Source: Capra hircus
Taxonomy: Eukaryota > Chordata > Mammalia > Artiodactyla > Bovidae
Direction: 5' to 3'
DNA length: 64,000 bases
Assembly: GCF_001704415.2 (NCBI RefSeq)
Contig: NW_017189729.1
Location: 124,001-188,000, forward strand
The notes below the pieces were generated by a model. That model ran no database searches, had not been told where the DNA came from, and was given only the letters and a program-made list of their open reading frames with translations. Below are positions 1 to 10,562 of the stretch, in pieces. How positions within the stretch are numbered: the stretch's first letter is position 1; every line of letters starts with the position of its first letter. The position numbers and the translations under genes are program-made.

Positions 1-570
1 ACAAAATAAAACCCTTAAAATGGGCTAAATACTGGAAAACATAGAACTCCTAGATGAAAACATAGGCAGGACACCCTTTGACATAAATATTACTAATAGT
101 TTTTTTGGATCTATTTCCTAAGGCAAAGGAAAGAAAAGAAAAACTAAACATATGATAACTAGTTAAACTTTAAAGTTTTTCAACAGCATAGGAAACCACT
201 GACAAAACAAAAAGTCAAACTAAGAATGGAAAAAATATTTGCAAATGCTTTGATGGATAATGGGTTTACTTCCAAAATACATAAATATCTTATGCAACTC
301 AATACCAAAAGACCAAAGAATCCAATTAATAAGTGGCTAGAAGACCTGAAAATATATTTTCCTGGAGAAGAACTATAGATGGTCAACAGGTACATGAAGA
401 GACAGTCAACATTACTAATCATCAGAGAAATGCAAATCAAACCAACAAATATTACCTCACACATGCCAAAATGGTTATTATTAAAAAGACTACAAGTAGC
501 AAATATTGGAGAGGATGTGGAGAATAGGAAATTCTATTACACTGTTGGGAGGAATGTAAATTAGTGCAGC
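1..570 (+). mobile_element. Older L1 LINE, ORF2 C-terminal region (part 1)
   Basis: Sequence runs through the C-terminal third of L1 ORF2 in the plus sense. Recognisable blocks include the 'aactcctagatgaaaacatagg' type region near 44 and the region near 420-545 with 'catcagagaaatgcaaatca' and 'ggagaggatgtggagaat'. It is more diverged than the ruminant L1 copies elsewhere in the window and has several stops. It breaks at about 570 in 'gtgcag' where a BovB begins, and L1 sequence resumes at 1871. It is a dead fragment entering from the left edge. Confidence 0.75.
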
Positions 571-571
571 A

Positions 572-1870
572 CCAAAGAAAGGCCATGCCAAAGAATGCTC
601 AAACTACAGCACAATTGCACTCATCTTACACGCTAGTAAAGTAATGCTCAAAATTCTCCAAACCAGGCTTCAGCAATACATGAACCGTGAACTTCCTGAT
701 GTTCAAGCTGGTTTTAGAAAAGGCAGAGGAACCAGAGATCAAATTGCCAACATCCACTGGATCATGGAAAAAGCAAGAGAGTTCCAGAAAAACATCTATT
801 TCTGCTTTATTGACTATGCCAAAGCCTTTGACTGTGAGAATCACAATAAACTGTGGAAAATTGTGAAAGAGATGGGAATAACAGACCACCTAACCTGCCT
901 TTTGAGAAACCTAGAAGCAGGTCAGGAAGCAATAGTTAGAACTGGACATGGAACAACAGACTGGGTTCCAAATAGGAAAAGGAGTGTGTCAAGGCTGTAT
1001 ATTGTCACCCTGCTTATTTAACTTATACGCAGAGTACATCATGAAAAATGCTGGGCTGGAAGAAGCACAAGCTGGAATCAAGATTGCCAGGAGAAATATC
1101 AATCACCTCAGATATGCAGATGACACCACCCTTATGGCAGAAAGTGAAGAGGAACTAAAAACCTTGTTGATGAAAGTGAAAGAGGAGAGTGAAAAATTTG
1201 GCATAAAGCTCAACATTCAGAAAACAAAGATCATGGCATCTGGTCCCATCAGTTCATGGCAAATAGATGGGGAAAGAGTGGAAACAGTGTCAGACTTTAT
1301 TTTTCTGGGCTCGAAAATCACTGTAGATGGTGAATGCAGCCATGAAATTAAAAGATGCTTACTCCCTGGAAGGAAAGTTATGAGCAACCTAGATAGCATA
1401 TTAAAAAGCAGAAACATTACTATGGTTATTCCAGTAGTTAAGTATGGATGTGAGAGTTGGACTATAAAGAAAGCTGAGTGCCAAAGAATTGATGTTTTTG
1501 AACTGTGTTGCTGGAGAATATTCTTGAAAGTCCCTTGGACTGCAAGGAGATCCAACCAGTCCATTCTAAAGAAGACAAGTCCTGGGTGTTCATTGGAAGG
1601 ACTGATGCTAATGCTGAAACTCCAATATTTTGGCTACCTGATGAGAAGAGTTGACTCATTTGTAAAGACCCTGATGCTCGGAAAGAGAGAGGGCAGGAGT
1701 AGAAGAGGACGACAGAGGATGAGATGTTTGTATGGCATCACCAACTTGATGGACATGAGTTTGGGTAGGCTCCGGTAGTTGGGGAGGGACAGGGAGGCCT
1801 GGAATGCTGCAGTCCATGGGGTTGTGAAGAGTCGGACACGAATGAGCAACTGAATTGAACTGAACTGAAC
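572..1870 (+). mobile_element. BovB (RTE) LINE, 5'-truncated, reverse-transcriptase half
   Basis: This copy covers the reverse-transcriptase half of BovB and ends in the usual GAACT-repeat tail. Frame 644-1021 encodes QAGFRKGRGTRDQIAN and the motif A block FIDYAKAFDCENH. After a frameshift near 960, frame 948-1778 (276 codons) carries GVCQGCILSPCLFNLYAEY (motif B region), the catalytic LRYADDTTLM motif C, and the basic C-terminal tail. BovB copies itself by target-primed reverse transcription. The endonuclease domain is absent and the RT is split by the frameshift, so it is inactive. It lies inside the older L1, with about 130 bp of expected L1 sequence missing at the site. Confidence 0.92.
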
Positions 1871-2146
1871 ACCCAATGTTCACATCAGCATTATTTATAA
1901 TAGCCAAGGTATGGAAGCAACCTAAGTATTCAACAGCAGATAAATGGATAAACATATGGCATATATATATATATATATATATACAATGATATATTGTTCA
2001 GCCACAGGAAAAGAACAAAATTTTGCCATTTGCAACAACATGGATGGACCTGGAAGGTACTATGCTTAGTGAAATAAGTCACATAGAGAAATATAAATAA
2101 TCTGTCATCACTTACATGTAGAATCTAAAATATATAATATACAAGT
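1871..2146 (+). mobile_element. Older L1 LINE, 3' end (part 2)
   Basis: This is the continuation of the L1 that starts at the window edge: the 'aatgttcacatcagcattat' block, 'ataatagccaaggtatggaa', then 'gcaacaacatggatggacct' and 'catagagaaatataaata'. An (AT)n run at 1961-1983 has expanded inside it. It ends against mariner-derived sequence near 2147. Confidence 0.75.
1961..1983. repeat. (AT)n microsatellite
   Basis: About 11 AT units inside the older L1 3' region. Confidence 0.9.
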
Positions 2147-2216
2147 CAATGTATATTTTTGAGCAAAGAACTGTTCCAGGTGCCCTTGCAGTCTTCCAGG
2201 GAATTGAAATGTTTTC
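2147..2216 (-). mobile_element. Mariner transposase C-terminal segment (fragment)
   Basis: On the minus strand this reads through a segment like the mariner C-terminal block 'FNSLEDCKRHLEQFFAQ': here roughly 'ISIPWKTARAPGTVLCS' with frame damage. It is the downstream end of the mariner copy that continues at 2273. The terminal repeat expected beyond it is missing. Confidence 0.55.
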
Positions 2217-2272
2217 TTTTTTTTTTTTTTTTTTTTATTTTTTCAACATGAATCTGCCACGGGTCTACAAAG
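2217..2272 (-). mobile_element. Short L1 3'-end stub (poly-T plus 3'UTR scrap)
   Basis: T20 at 2217-2236 is followed by 'caacatgaatctgccacggg', the ruminant L1 3'UTR read on the minus strand. The part normally between the tail and this block is missing. It interrupts the mariner segment, so it looks like a very short, internally deleted L1 insertion. Confidence 0.5.
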
Positions 2273-2910
2273 CCAAAATAATTGTAAATTCAAAAGTACA
2301 ATGTCTGATGAATAAGGTGGATGAATCAGAACTTTCTGGTCAAGCTACAGCTTACAAGAGTTTTTGCCTGATCATCAAAGAAACATGAGGTCTTGTGTTC
2401 TCCTGATGGAAGATTATGCATTTTCTGCTGACTAATTCTGGAGGTTTTTTGCCAAGTTATGCTTTCAGTTGGTCTAACTGGCAGCAGTACTTGTCCGAAT
2501 TAATCATTTGGCTTTCCAGAAGGAGTTCATAATAAAGGACTCTCTTCCAGCTCCACCATATACACAACATCATCTTCTTTGGATGTAGATCAGCCTTTCG
2601 TGTGCCTGGTGGTCGTACATGTTGCTTGCCCCATGATTTCTTCTGTTCTATCTTATTGTACAGTATCCAAATTCCATTGCCTGTCACAATTTGTTTTAAA
2701 ACAGAATGTTTTCCTGAAGTTTAAGTTGAGGTTTAAGTAGAGAATCTCATGTGGAAATACAGTCAATTTTTTTTTTCACTTATGAGGAACCCAAACATCA
2801 AAGTGGTGAACATAACCAAGCTGTTTTCTCAAGCTTGATTTGGGTATTTTGTATGTGTTGGCTATCTCCCACATGGTACAAAGTTGGTTGTTCTCAACCA
2901 GTGTCTGAAA
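2273..2910 (-). pseudogene. Mariner (Tc1/mariner DNA transposon) transposase remnant
   Basis: The minus strand encodes a decayed mariner transposase. The best frame, 2457-2687, reads MTGNGIWILYNKIEQKKSWG, then LHPKKMMLCIWW, YYELLLESQMINSDKYC and QLDQLKA. Downstream, 'CIIFHQENTRPHVSLM' follows in another frame; upstream, 'LVENNQLCTMWEIANTYK' and 'WVPHK' match the helix-turn-helix and linker. Mariner transposases cut and paste DNA with a DD34D triad. Here the first catalytic Asp (family TGDEKW) is Asn (TGNGIW), and the second (HQDNARPH) is Glu. Stops and frameshifts confirm that it is dead. It resembles the ruminant Mariner-1_BT type, but the exact family is inferred. Confidence 0.75.
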
Positions 2911-3190
2911 TTCAGTTCAGTTCAGTCGTTCAGTCATGGCTGACTCTTTGCGACCCCATGGACAGCAGCACGCCAGACTTCCCTGTCCATCACCAACTTC
3001 CAGAGCTTACTCAAACTCATGTCCTTCAAGTTGGTGATGTCATTCAACCATCTTATCCTCTGTCATCTCCTTCTCCTCTTGCCTTCAATCTTTCCCAGCA
3101 GCAGGGTCTTTTCCAGTGAGTCAGTTCTTTGAATCAGGTGGCCAAAGTATTGGAGTTTCAGTTTCAGTATCAGTCCTTCCAATGAATACA
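2911..3190 (-). mobile_element. BovB 3' fragment nested in mariner
   Basis: It starts with the inverted GAACT tail ('ttcagttcagttcagtcg') and runs through about 280 bp of BovB 3' end, stopping near 'ccttccaatgaata'. Mariner sequence lies on both sides. No convincing TSD was found, and the mariner segment between the start codon and the helix-turn-helix is missing. Confidence 0.8.
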
Positions 3191-3373
3191 TCTTCAATAT
3201 TAAAACGGCTACACAAAAAAATCACAAATTTTGATGTTTTTTAAAATGAATGCAAATATGACAGTTGTCATAATACACCCGAACAAAATTGTTTCAAATG
3301 AAGTTGAAGACAACTAAGCACTATTGGAGCCATATTACAGAAAAAAACTGAACAAACTTTTGTGCCAATCCAG
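3191..3373 (-). mobile_element. Mariner 5' region and terminal inverted repeat
   Basis: On the minus strand this reads 'ggattggcacaaaagtttgt' followed by a 5'UTR-like stretch ending in 'attgaagatg', a mariner-style terminal repeat and start region. It completes the element whose coding part lies at 2273-2910. Confidence 0.6.
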
Positions 3374-3381
3374 CATTATTT

Positions 3382-3596
3382 TGGGCTTCTTGGGTAGTGC
3401 AGTGGTAAAGAATCTGCTTGCCAATGCAGGAGATGCAAGAGACATGAGTTCAATCCCTGGGTCAGGAAGATCCCCTGGAGGAGGAAATGGCAACCCACTC
3501 CAGTATTCTTGCCTGGAAATTTCAAGGGGCAGAGCAGCCTGGCAGGCTATAGTCCATGGGGTTACAAAGAGTCAGACATGACTGAACATGCATGCA
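3382..3596 (+). mobile_element. Bov-tA SINE with 8-bp TSD
   Basis: The tRNA-Glu-like head has a pol III A-box-like 'gtggtaaagaatctg' and B-box-like 'gagttcaatccctgg'. It is joined to the BovB-derived body ('ccagtattcttgcctgga', 'aaagagtcagacatgactga') with a CATGCA tail. The direct repeat 'cattattt' flanks it at 3374-3381 and 3597-3604. Full length for the family. Confidence 0.9.
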
Positions 3597-3604
3597 CATT
3601 ATTT

Positions 3605-4194
3605 CATCTAAATTAGATATTGCATTCTTTACAATACCTGACATACAAAAAGTGAATATTTCTTGAATGTAACTTGTATAATAACGAGCACTAGTAATTA
3701 ATTATTAATAATGAATCCTAGTTATTGGTTATGACTAATTATTTGTTATAACTAGTTATTCATTACAACTAGTATAATAATGAAAGTAAATGCTGATATC
3801 ACTTGATATGAGCCTCAAACTTACTTTTGAAAGACTTTTAAGCCTTATCATGCAGATGAGGGAACAAAGTGGCTAGATTAGAAATTATCAATTGGTATTA
3901 ACAGTTCCTAACCCAAATCTATTCTACACATTTTGTCCTGTATTCTATACTGTCAATTAATTCAGGGACGAATCATTTATTTTAACATATGCCAATAAAA
4001 ATGTATGTTAAAAAAAGATATCTGTGTAAAGTTAAGGCAAAATATGTTAAGGCATATTAGGCAAAATCAGATACCATTCTCTTATATCTAACTTCTTAAT
4101 ATCATCTTTATAATACATGTCCTGATCCCCTCACAAATATCACTCTTTTCTTTGCTTCTCACTTATAGAATTCATATTCAGTATTGGCTATTTG
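3605..4194. other. AT-rich unique stretch
   Basis: No gene or known repeat is recognised. Around 3680-3780 there is a cluster of AACTAGTT-like motifs, including the perfect 12-bp palindrome 'ataactagttat' at 3748-3759. Confidence 0.5.
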
Positions 4195-4335
4195 TGACTT
4201 TTAGACCCCTAAAAACTTTAAGCTCTTTAACGGCAAATAAAATCCTTTTTATTAATGCTCTGTATTTAGCACAGTGCTTGGTTCTTAAAGGTAAAAAATA
4301 TATGTTAAATAAATGAACTAGTGGATGAATATATG
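4195..4335 (+). mobile_element. L2 LINE 3' end
   Basis: The pattern 'aagctctttaacggcaaat...tagcacagtgcttggttc...gttaaataaatgaact' matches the mammalian L2 3' terminus (length, 'gcacagtgcctgg', 'aataaatg'). It is heavily diverged. Confidence 0.5.
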
Positions 4336-5220
4336 AATAATTATTGCCATGGTATTTATTTTGAACATTTGGCTTCATAAAGTAACACTGCAGCTTCATT
4401 GTGCATCTATATATGTATATGTGCAACAAATAAGTGGTTTTCAACACTAATGGAGAAAGATTTTAACTGTTCCATCTTTAGTTTATATAGTTCATTCTTC
4501 TGTGACCAGTACCACATATTTTCAAAATAGCTAGTTGAGGGGAGCCACGATTTATGACCATGGAACTAACTGCCCCAAAAGTCTTATAATCTATCCTTAA
4601 CTGTATAGTGTGAAGCCTCATTGAACTGAACAGCCATACCTTAATGTCAAAATACACTGAAGCTTTGTTTAACATTGCACTTCAATCAATATTAACTTAT
4701 TTATGAACTTGCTTAAGTGAGCAGCCTTGTATTTCCATGGTGTTCTAGTGTATTTTTCTTTTATTATTTCAATCCTACCCATTTCTAGGCATAAGAGAGA
4801 TTCAGGATTTAGTGAATTCTGCTCTGATTTAAAATTATGTTATAGTGAAGTTTCAAGGAATTTAAGAAAAAGTTAAAGCACTACAGAAAATTCATTTTCA
4901 AAATAAGTAGAGTACTCTTCAAGGTTAAATCTCCTGGTTAGGCCCTGTCTGTTAAATGGCACACACAATTCAACTAACACTCTGGACTTGCCAACTTTCA
5001 TTGAAATCATATTCATTGTTTGGTTTTTAAGCACCCTCCCTCAAATTGCAGCTGAATATAATTAACAATTTGTTCTAATTTGGTGTAACTCAAAAGCGAG
5101 CCAGATCAATTTTTTTGGTTATTAAAAGCTGTAAAGAATGAATTACTCTCAAGTGCCAAATCTATTATAGAAAGAGCTTAAAGTTGGCATCAGTCTTTTT
5201 AGTTTATTTTTTAACTCACT
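4336..5220. other. Unique AT-rich stretch
   Basis: No gene, repeat or structured motif is recognised. Confidence 0.5.
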
Positions 5221-6021
5221 ATATCAATAACCTCAGATATGCAGATGACACCACCCTTATGGCAGAAAGTGAAGAGGAACTAAAAAGCCTCTTGATGAAA
5301 GTGAAAGAGGTGAGTGAAAAAGTTGGCTTAAAGCTCAACATTCAGAAAACGAAGACCATGGCATCTGGTCCCATCACTTCATGGCAAATAGATGGGGAAA
5401 CAGTGGAAACAGTGGCTGACTTTATTTTGGGGGGCTCCAAAATGACTGCAGATGGTGACTGCAGCCATGAAATTAAAAGACGCTTACTCCTTGGAAGGAA
5501 AGGTATGACCAATCTAGACAACATATTAAACAGAGACATTATTTTGTCAACAAAGGTCCATCTAGTCAAGGCTATCGTTTTTCCGGTGGTCATGTATGGA
5601 TGTGAGAGTTAGACTATAAACAAAACTGATCGCTGAAGAATTGAGGCTTTTGAACTGTGGTGTTGGAGAAGACTCTTGAGAGTCCCTTGGACTGTAAGGA
5701 GATCCAACCAGTCCATCCTAAAGGAGATCAGTTCTGGGTGTTCATTGGAAGGACTGATATTGAAGCTGAAACTCCAATACTTTGGCCACCTGATGTGAAG
5801 AGCTGACTCATTTGAAAAGACCCTGATGCTGGGAGGGATTGGGGGGCAGGAGGAGAAGGGGCCGACAGAGGATGAGATGGTTGGATGGCATCAAAGACTC
5901 GATGGACATGGGTTTGTGTGGACTCCAGTAGTTGATGATGGACAAGGAGGCCTGGAGTGCTGCAGTTCATGGGGTCGCAAAGAGTCGGACACAACTGAGT
6001 GACTGAACTGAACTGAACTGA
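5221..6021 (+). mobile_element. BovB 3' fragment with RT motif C
   Basis: It is 5'-truncated just upstream of the motif C block. The frame up to 5612 encodes INNLRYADDTTLMAESEEEL and continues through LKLNIQKTKTMASGP to VMYGCES before a stop. It ends in GAACT repeats at 6021. Only part of the RT is present. No TSD was found. Confidence 0.9.
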
Positions 6022-6950
6022 AAATGATGTCTATAATGGAAACACAGTTCCTTACCAACAAGTACCCAATATGACACATCAGCAAACAAATGTCCCATTT
6101 TCAAATAAAAAAGAAATCCCTTCCTTCTATTAAATGAATATTTTTCTCACCTATTTTTTCATATTGATATAACAATAATGATAACACATTAATCACAAAG
6201 TAACTGTTAGTAACAAATGTTTATGTACTATTATTTTTTTACCAGATTTTTTTTAACTTGAGATTTTCTTTTCCTTTCATTAGCTAATAACAAAGATAGT
6301 TTAAACAGAGACAGAATAATTAACTGAGTTTATCAGAAGGCTCTAGTCAGCTTCCGCTACCTCTTTGATTATCTGTCTCAATCACTACCTTAAATCTCTT
6401 GGTATTTCAATGTAAAGGACTTCCTAGGAAATAGTGACAATCATTTTGAAATGAAAACAAAACTAAAATTATGTTTGATAGTCTTATTAAGAGAAAAGGA
6501 AAAACTTCTCAGGTTCTGAAGTAGAAATAAAATAACCACGGAAAAGTAGTATATGTAAATATCTGATCATAACCTTACCTTTCAAACTTTTACACATTCA
6601 GTGTCCTCCACAATAAAAAGATGAAATTAAATAACTTTCCTGCCTGTATCCCAAACGAACAATTTACTTTCATGAAATAACTATGGCATTGAAAATCTAT
6701 GATTTCTTTTCACTTTTGCAGGCAACCATCAGCTTGCACAAGATCATGCTAACATGAATCTGTATTGTATGCTCTGCTCTGTGAGGCTTTGATGTGCACA
6801 TCTCATCAATACTTGATGGTCTCCTCATAACAGAGTTCAGGTGCGAGAAATTAAATCTAAAATCTTCTTACTTTCTCTATTTGGGTCTTATTTCAGGATA
6901 AGAGCATACTAGAGTCCCCAATCTGATTTCATATACATATTTAATAAATA
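6022..6950. other. Unique stretch
   Basis: AT-rich DNA with no recognisable gene or repeat. Confidence 0.5.
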
Positions 6951-7179
6951 CAGTTGATGCTTGAACAAAGTAGGGGTTAGGCGTACTCCCCAGCAGTTGG
7001 AAAATCCATATATAACTTTATATTTGTCCCTCCCTATCTTTGTCCCTTTATATTTGTCCCTCCCTATCAAGGATTCAACCAACCACAGATTATGTAGTAG
7101 TGTAGTATTTATTGGAAAAAAAAACTCACGTATAAGTGGACCCCCACAGTTCAAGGCAGTGTTGCTCAAAGGTTAACTG
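6951..7179. mobile_element. Tigger-type MITE (Tigger2-like) with TA duplication
   Basis: The left end 'cagttgatgcttgaacaa' and the right end (minus strand 'cagttaacctttgagcaa') form an imperfect terminal inverted repeat. TA lies immediately outside both ends (6949-6950 and 7180-7181), as Tc1/mariner-class elements require. The inner 'cacgtataagtggacccc' matches the remembered Tigger2 end. There is no transposase, so it is non-autonomous. A 30-bp internal duplication is present around 7015-7070. Confidence 0.7.
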
Positions 7180-7181
7180 TA

Positions 7182-7655
7182 ATGCAAAACTTCTATATGT
7201 AACACTATCTTCTTTTATCTTAATATTTAAAACACTTACCTTAAGTTTAAAATGTGAAGAATGTATATGTATAGTTTTCAATGCCTGCTCATACAGATGG
7301 GCAGGAAAAGAGACAGTTGTATACAATGAAAATCTCAAAAATGACAATATGTTTATCTATATGCCTGGACACATGCATTTGTTAATATAAGGGATATCTG
7401 TAGGTTTATCTTTCAATTTGTAATTATAAAGACCAGGTAGTAATAGTAATGGCTCAGGCAGGGCTAACCAATTAAATGTCATCACATTAAGCAATATCAG
7501 CCCATAATTTTTTAAGTAACTGCAAAAATTATGGCAACTGACAGGCACTGTTCATGTAGCTACTAAATAAGAGCTATTTTGGTACAGAAGCCTGAAAGCT
7601 GCTTTTGTCTCCCATGCTATGCAGCCTAGACCCCAGATACAGAAACCATCTTTAA
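7182..7655. other. Unique stretch
   Basis: No recognised gene or repeat. Confidence 0.45.
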
Positions 7656-7659
7656 CCGT

Positions 7660-7792
7660 CTTCTCTTTTGCTCCCCCTACCTTAGTTATCTCCCTCCCTT
7701 TCTTCATTTCTCCCTTCCTGTCTTCCTCCCAGGCCCTCCTTCCTTTCCTCCCTTCCTTTCTCATTTGCTTCTTTCATTCTTTCACTCTAATT
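7660..7792. repeat. CT-rich low-complexity tract
   Basis: Polypyrimidine run of CTCC/CTTC units on the plus strand. The open frames across it are compositional. Confidence 0.8.
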
Positions 7793-7795
7793 GAA

Positions 7796-8255
7796 CATTT
7801 GCTATGTGCTTGAGTTAAAAAAATAGAGAGATAAAACTCAAGGCCCCTAGCCACAGTAGCCAAAGTTTGATAAGAGAAGAAGGAAAAGAAAATTACCAGA
7901 CATATGAAGGGCTATACTTTCAGTAAACACATGGTCCTCAGGGGAGGATAAATGAAGAACACAAGACAGATAGCAGTGGGAAATGAAGAAATGTGTGGGC
8001 AAAGGAAATATTAAGTGAAATCACTAAAGTTTTCCCTGAAAAGGGGAGCATACTGAGGTGAACAGTAAAGAATTTATAATTAGCTATGTAATGCTGAGGG
8101 CACAATATTCCAAACAACACATCAATAAATTTATGTAAAGGAAGTTTGAAACACTATGGCATGTTCAGAATTAAAACGTGTATATATAACAATGAAAAAA
8201 TTGTGTAGAGGATGAGAATGAAGAGTCATGCAGAAATCAGATTATGAAGGGCCTT
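7796..8255 (+). mobile_element. Ancient mammalian repeat, unnamed family (part 1)
   Basis: The order 'gaacatttgctatgtgcttg', 'atgtgtgggcaaagg' and 'aaatcagattatgaagggcc' follows a well-known old mammalian interspersed repeat whose name I cannot fix. It appears to continue at about 9286-9660 and is interrupted by a BOV-A2 SINE and an old L1. Confidence 0.35.
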
Positions 8256-8527
8256 GCTGCTGCTGCTGCTGCTGCTGCTAAGTCACTTTAGTTGTGTCCG
8301 ACTCTGTGCGACCCCATAGACGGCAGCCCACCAGGCACTGCCATCCCTGGGATTCTCCAGGCAAGAACACTGAAGTGGGTTGCCATTTCCTTCTCCAATG
8401 CGTGAAAGTGAAGTCGCTCAGTCATGTCCGACTAGTAGCAACCCCATGGACTGCAGCCTACCAAGCTCCTCCATCCATGAGATTTTCTAGGCAAGAGTAC
8501 TGGAGTGCCTTGCCATTGCCTTCTCCG
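8256..8527 (-). mobile_element. BOV-A2 SINE (dimeric)
   Basis: It starts with the inverted AGC tail (GCT repeats) and has two BovA monomers ('gtccgactctgtgcgacccc' and 'catgtccgactagtagcaac') joined by 'gtgaaagtgaagtcgctc'. The flanks 'aagggcctt' (8247) and 'aaggccctt' (8531) form a 9-bp TSD with one mismatch. Confidence 0.9.
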
Positions 8528-8603
8528 AAAAAGGCCCTTACAATGACTAAAACTGACCTAAGAAGAAAGAGAAAACAAAAACTGCTTCAGATTAAGTAAA
8601 TTA

Positions 8604-9265
8604 AATCTGAATTAAAACATTTCCAAAATCAAAATGCCTGCCTAAAATAGCTTCACTGGTGAATCTGATTAAACATTTAAACAGCAATAATAACAATCTA
8701 GAAGAGCAACTGGATCACCCACGCTGCTGGTAGGAATGCAAATTAGTTGAGCCACTTGAGAGATTTGCCAGCTTTCTTCTAAAGTTACATAAACTTAACC
8801 ATATGACTGAGCAATTCTGCTCCTAGTTTTACACTCCAATAGAAATGAAAACATATGTCTAAAAGATTGTAAGTATAACCCTATAAGATCAGAGTACCAT
8901 TAATCATAATAGCAAAACTGGTAGCAAGCCAATCATCAATTAATGAGTGGATGAACAAATTTTGGTGTGTCCATAAAAGAAAATTTAATGAATTACTAAT
9001 GCAGGCAGTGTCATACATAAATCTCAGAAAGACTGTGCTGAGTAAATGAAGCTAGAAACAAAAGACTACAAATTGCATGCTTTCAATGGAAAGCAATCAG
9101 TAGGCTGAGATCAGGGGAGGGGACTGAACTGCAAAGGGGGTAAGAAGTATTCTGAATCTTGATTTTGGTGCTTATTACTTACTACATACAATTGTGAAAC
9201 TCATTATGTGGTACATATAAATTGGTAATATTTATCGTTTGTAAATTATAACCCAGTAAAGGTGG
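8604..9265 (+). mobile_element. Old eutherian L1 (L1M-type) ORF2 and 3' fragment
   Basis: Ordered L1 blocks are present: 'agcttcactggtgaatctga', 'gctggtaggaatgcaaatta', 'aattctgctcctagttttac', 'gaaatgaaaacatatgtcta', 'cacaaaagac'-like and 'aattgtgaaactcattatgt'. Divergence is high and there is an internal deletion near 8700. It is much older than the ruminant L1 copies. Confidence 0.7.
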
Positions 9266-9285
9266 GGGGACTTCTATACAGGTCC

Positions 9286-9660
9286 ATTAAAGGGGCTTTA
9301 AGTTGTTGCCTATGGAAACAATGAAGAGCATTTTTAGGGTATTGGCAGTGAGAACAGAGGGGAAGAAAGAGATATAAGAGGGCTAAAAGATAAAATCTAT
9401 AGTATAAGTTGATTGTTCACTTGAGTGAGAAGTTAATGATGACTTACAGATTTCTGGCTTGGCCAGAATTGTATCACCTTCTTTGAGAAAGAAAACTCAG
9501 CATATATGATAAAATATTGAAGGTAAAGACAATGGATTTGGTTTTGTATATGTTGGATTTAAGTGGCATTTTAGACACAGAGGTATCCAGAAAGGAAATG
9601 AACATATAGTCTGGCGCTTAGGTGAGAGAGGTTAGAATGGTGTTTAGTCACTTCCTGTTA
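9286..9660 (+). mobile_element. Ancient mammalian repeat, unnamed family (part 2)
   Basis: 'agatttctggcttggcc' followed by 'ggatttggttttgtatatgt' and 'tttaagtggcattttaga' matches a later segment of the same old repeat as 7796-8255, in the same orientation. The inference is one ancient insertion split by younger elements. Confidence 0.35.
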
Positions 9661-10245
9661 CTTTTTTAGGAATGGTTAATTTGCATTTTATTTTGGTTAG
9701 TTTGTTTTGAATAGTGCAGTTGACTGAGAGCTTACAGAGCAAGCATAATGACAATTATAATTTTGTCACAAAACGTGGATGATTCTTTAATTTCAGAGCC
9801 TATAAGATTTGTATAACATTAAAGTGAGCTGCCAAGGAGTTCCCTAGGATAACTGTGGAGCTCACCGAAAATGAAAAATATTTGCCTTAGCATGTTGTCA
9901 TCATAAACCAAACCTAATCTACTGTGGAGATAATGTGCTTGATACAATGAATATCAACCAGAAATAATTTTTAAAAAATTGCCTAATCAAAGCTCTGAAG
10001 AAACAACTCAGAGTACCATTTGGAAGTAATACATCCAAAGATTCAGCTAAATCCTGTCTGTCACATTGGACTTAAAAATAAATGCATGTATTTTAAACCT
10101 TTTGAGCTTTAAATCTGTTCAGATATATACGAGATTCTATACTGAAAATAAGGGAAAACTAATACCCTATAGGGAAAAATCCAAAGGTGAAACTGTGAGT
10201 GATCATGACTGACATCTTCCCAAATCCATTTCTCAATAACTTTAG
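9661..10245. other. Unique stretch
   Basis: No gene or repeat is recognised. Confidence 0.5.
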
Positions 10246-10310
10246 ATGTTTTTTATTTTTATTTATTTATTTTTATTTTACTTTACAATACTGTATTAGT
10301 TTTGCCATAC
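10246..10310 (-). mobile_element. L1 3'-end scrap
   Basis: The T-rich lead 'tttatttatttttatttt' followed by 'tttacaatactgtattagtt' and 'ttgccatacat' is the ruminant L1 3'UTR tail read on the minus strand. Confidence 0.65.
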
Positions 10311-10388
10311 ATTTTATATTCTATTTACCTACTTATTTTCCTTCCCACATATCAATCTTTGTTAATGACAGAATCATCGTATTTATTA

Positions 10389-10553
10389 GTGTGTGTGTTA
10401 GCCGCTCAGTTGTGTCTGACTCTTTGCCACCCCATGGACTGTAGCCTGCCAGGCTCCTCTGTCCATGGGATTCTCCAGGCAACAATACTGGAGTGGGCTG
10501 TCATTTGCTTTTCCAGGGGATCTTCCCGACCCAGGGATCAAACCAGAGTCTAA
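10389..10553 (-). mobile_element. Bov-tA SINE with 9-bp TSD
   Basis: BovB-derived body in reverse ('gccgctcagttgtgtctgac', 'gattctccaggcaacaat') and part of the tRNA-like head. TSD 'tatttatta' at 10380-10388 and 10554-10562. Confidence 0.9.
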
Positions 10554-10562
10554 TATTTATTA

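Noticed and set aside
948..1778. 276-codon ORF as a possible host gene
   Set aside because: It contains YADD and the BovB C-terminal block and lies within a BovB bounded by L1; it is retrotransposon RT.
3382..3470. tRNA-Glu-like sequence as a tRNA gene
   Set aside because: A and B boxes are present but the acceptor and anticodon arms do not pair; it is the head of a Bov-tA SINE.
7552..7764. Lys/Glu/Arg-rich minus-strand ORF
   Set aside because: Compositional: it is the complement of the CT-rich low-complexity tract.
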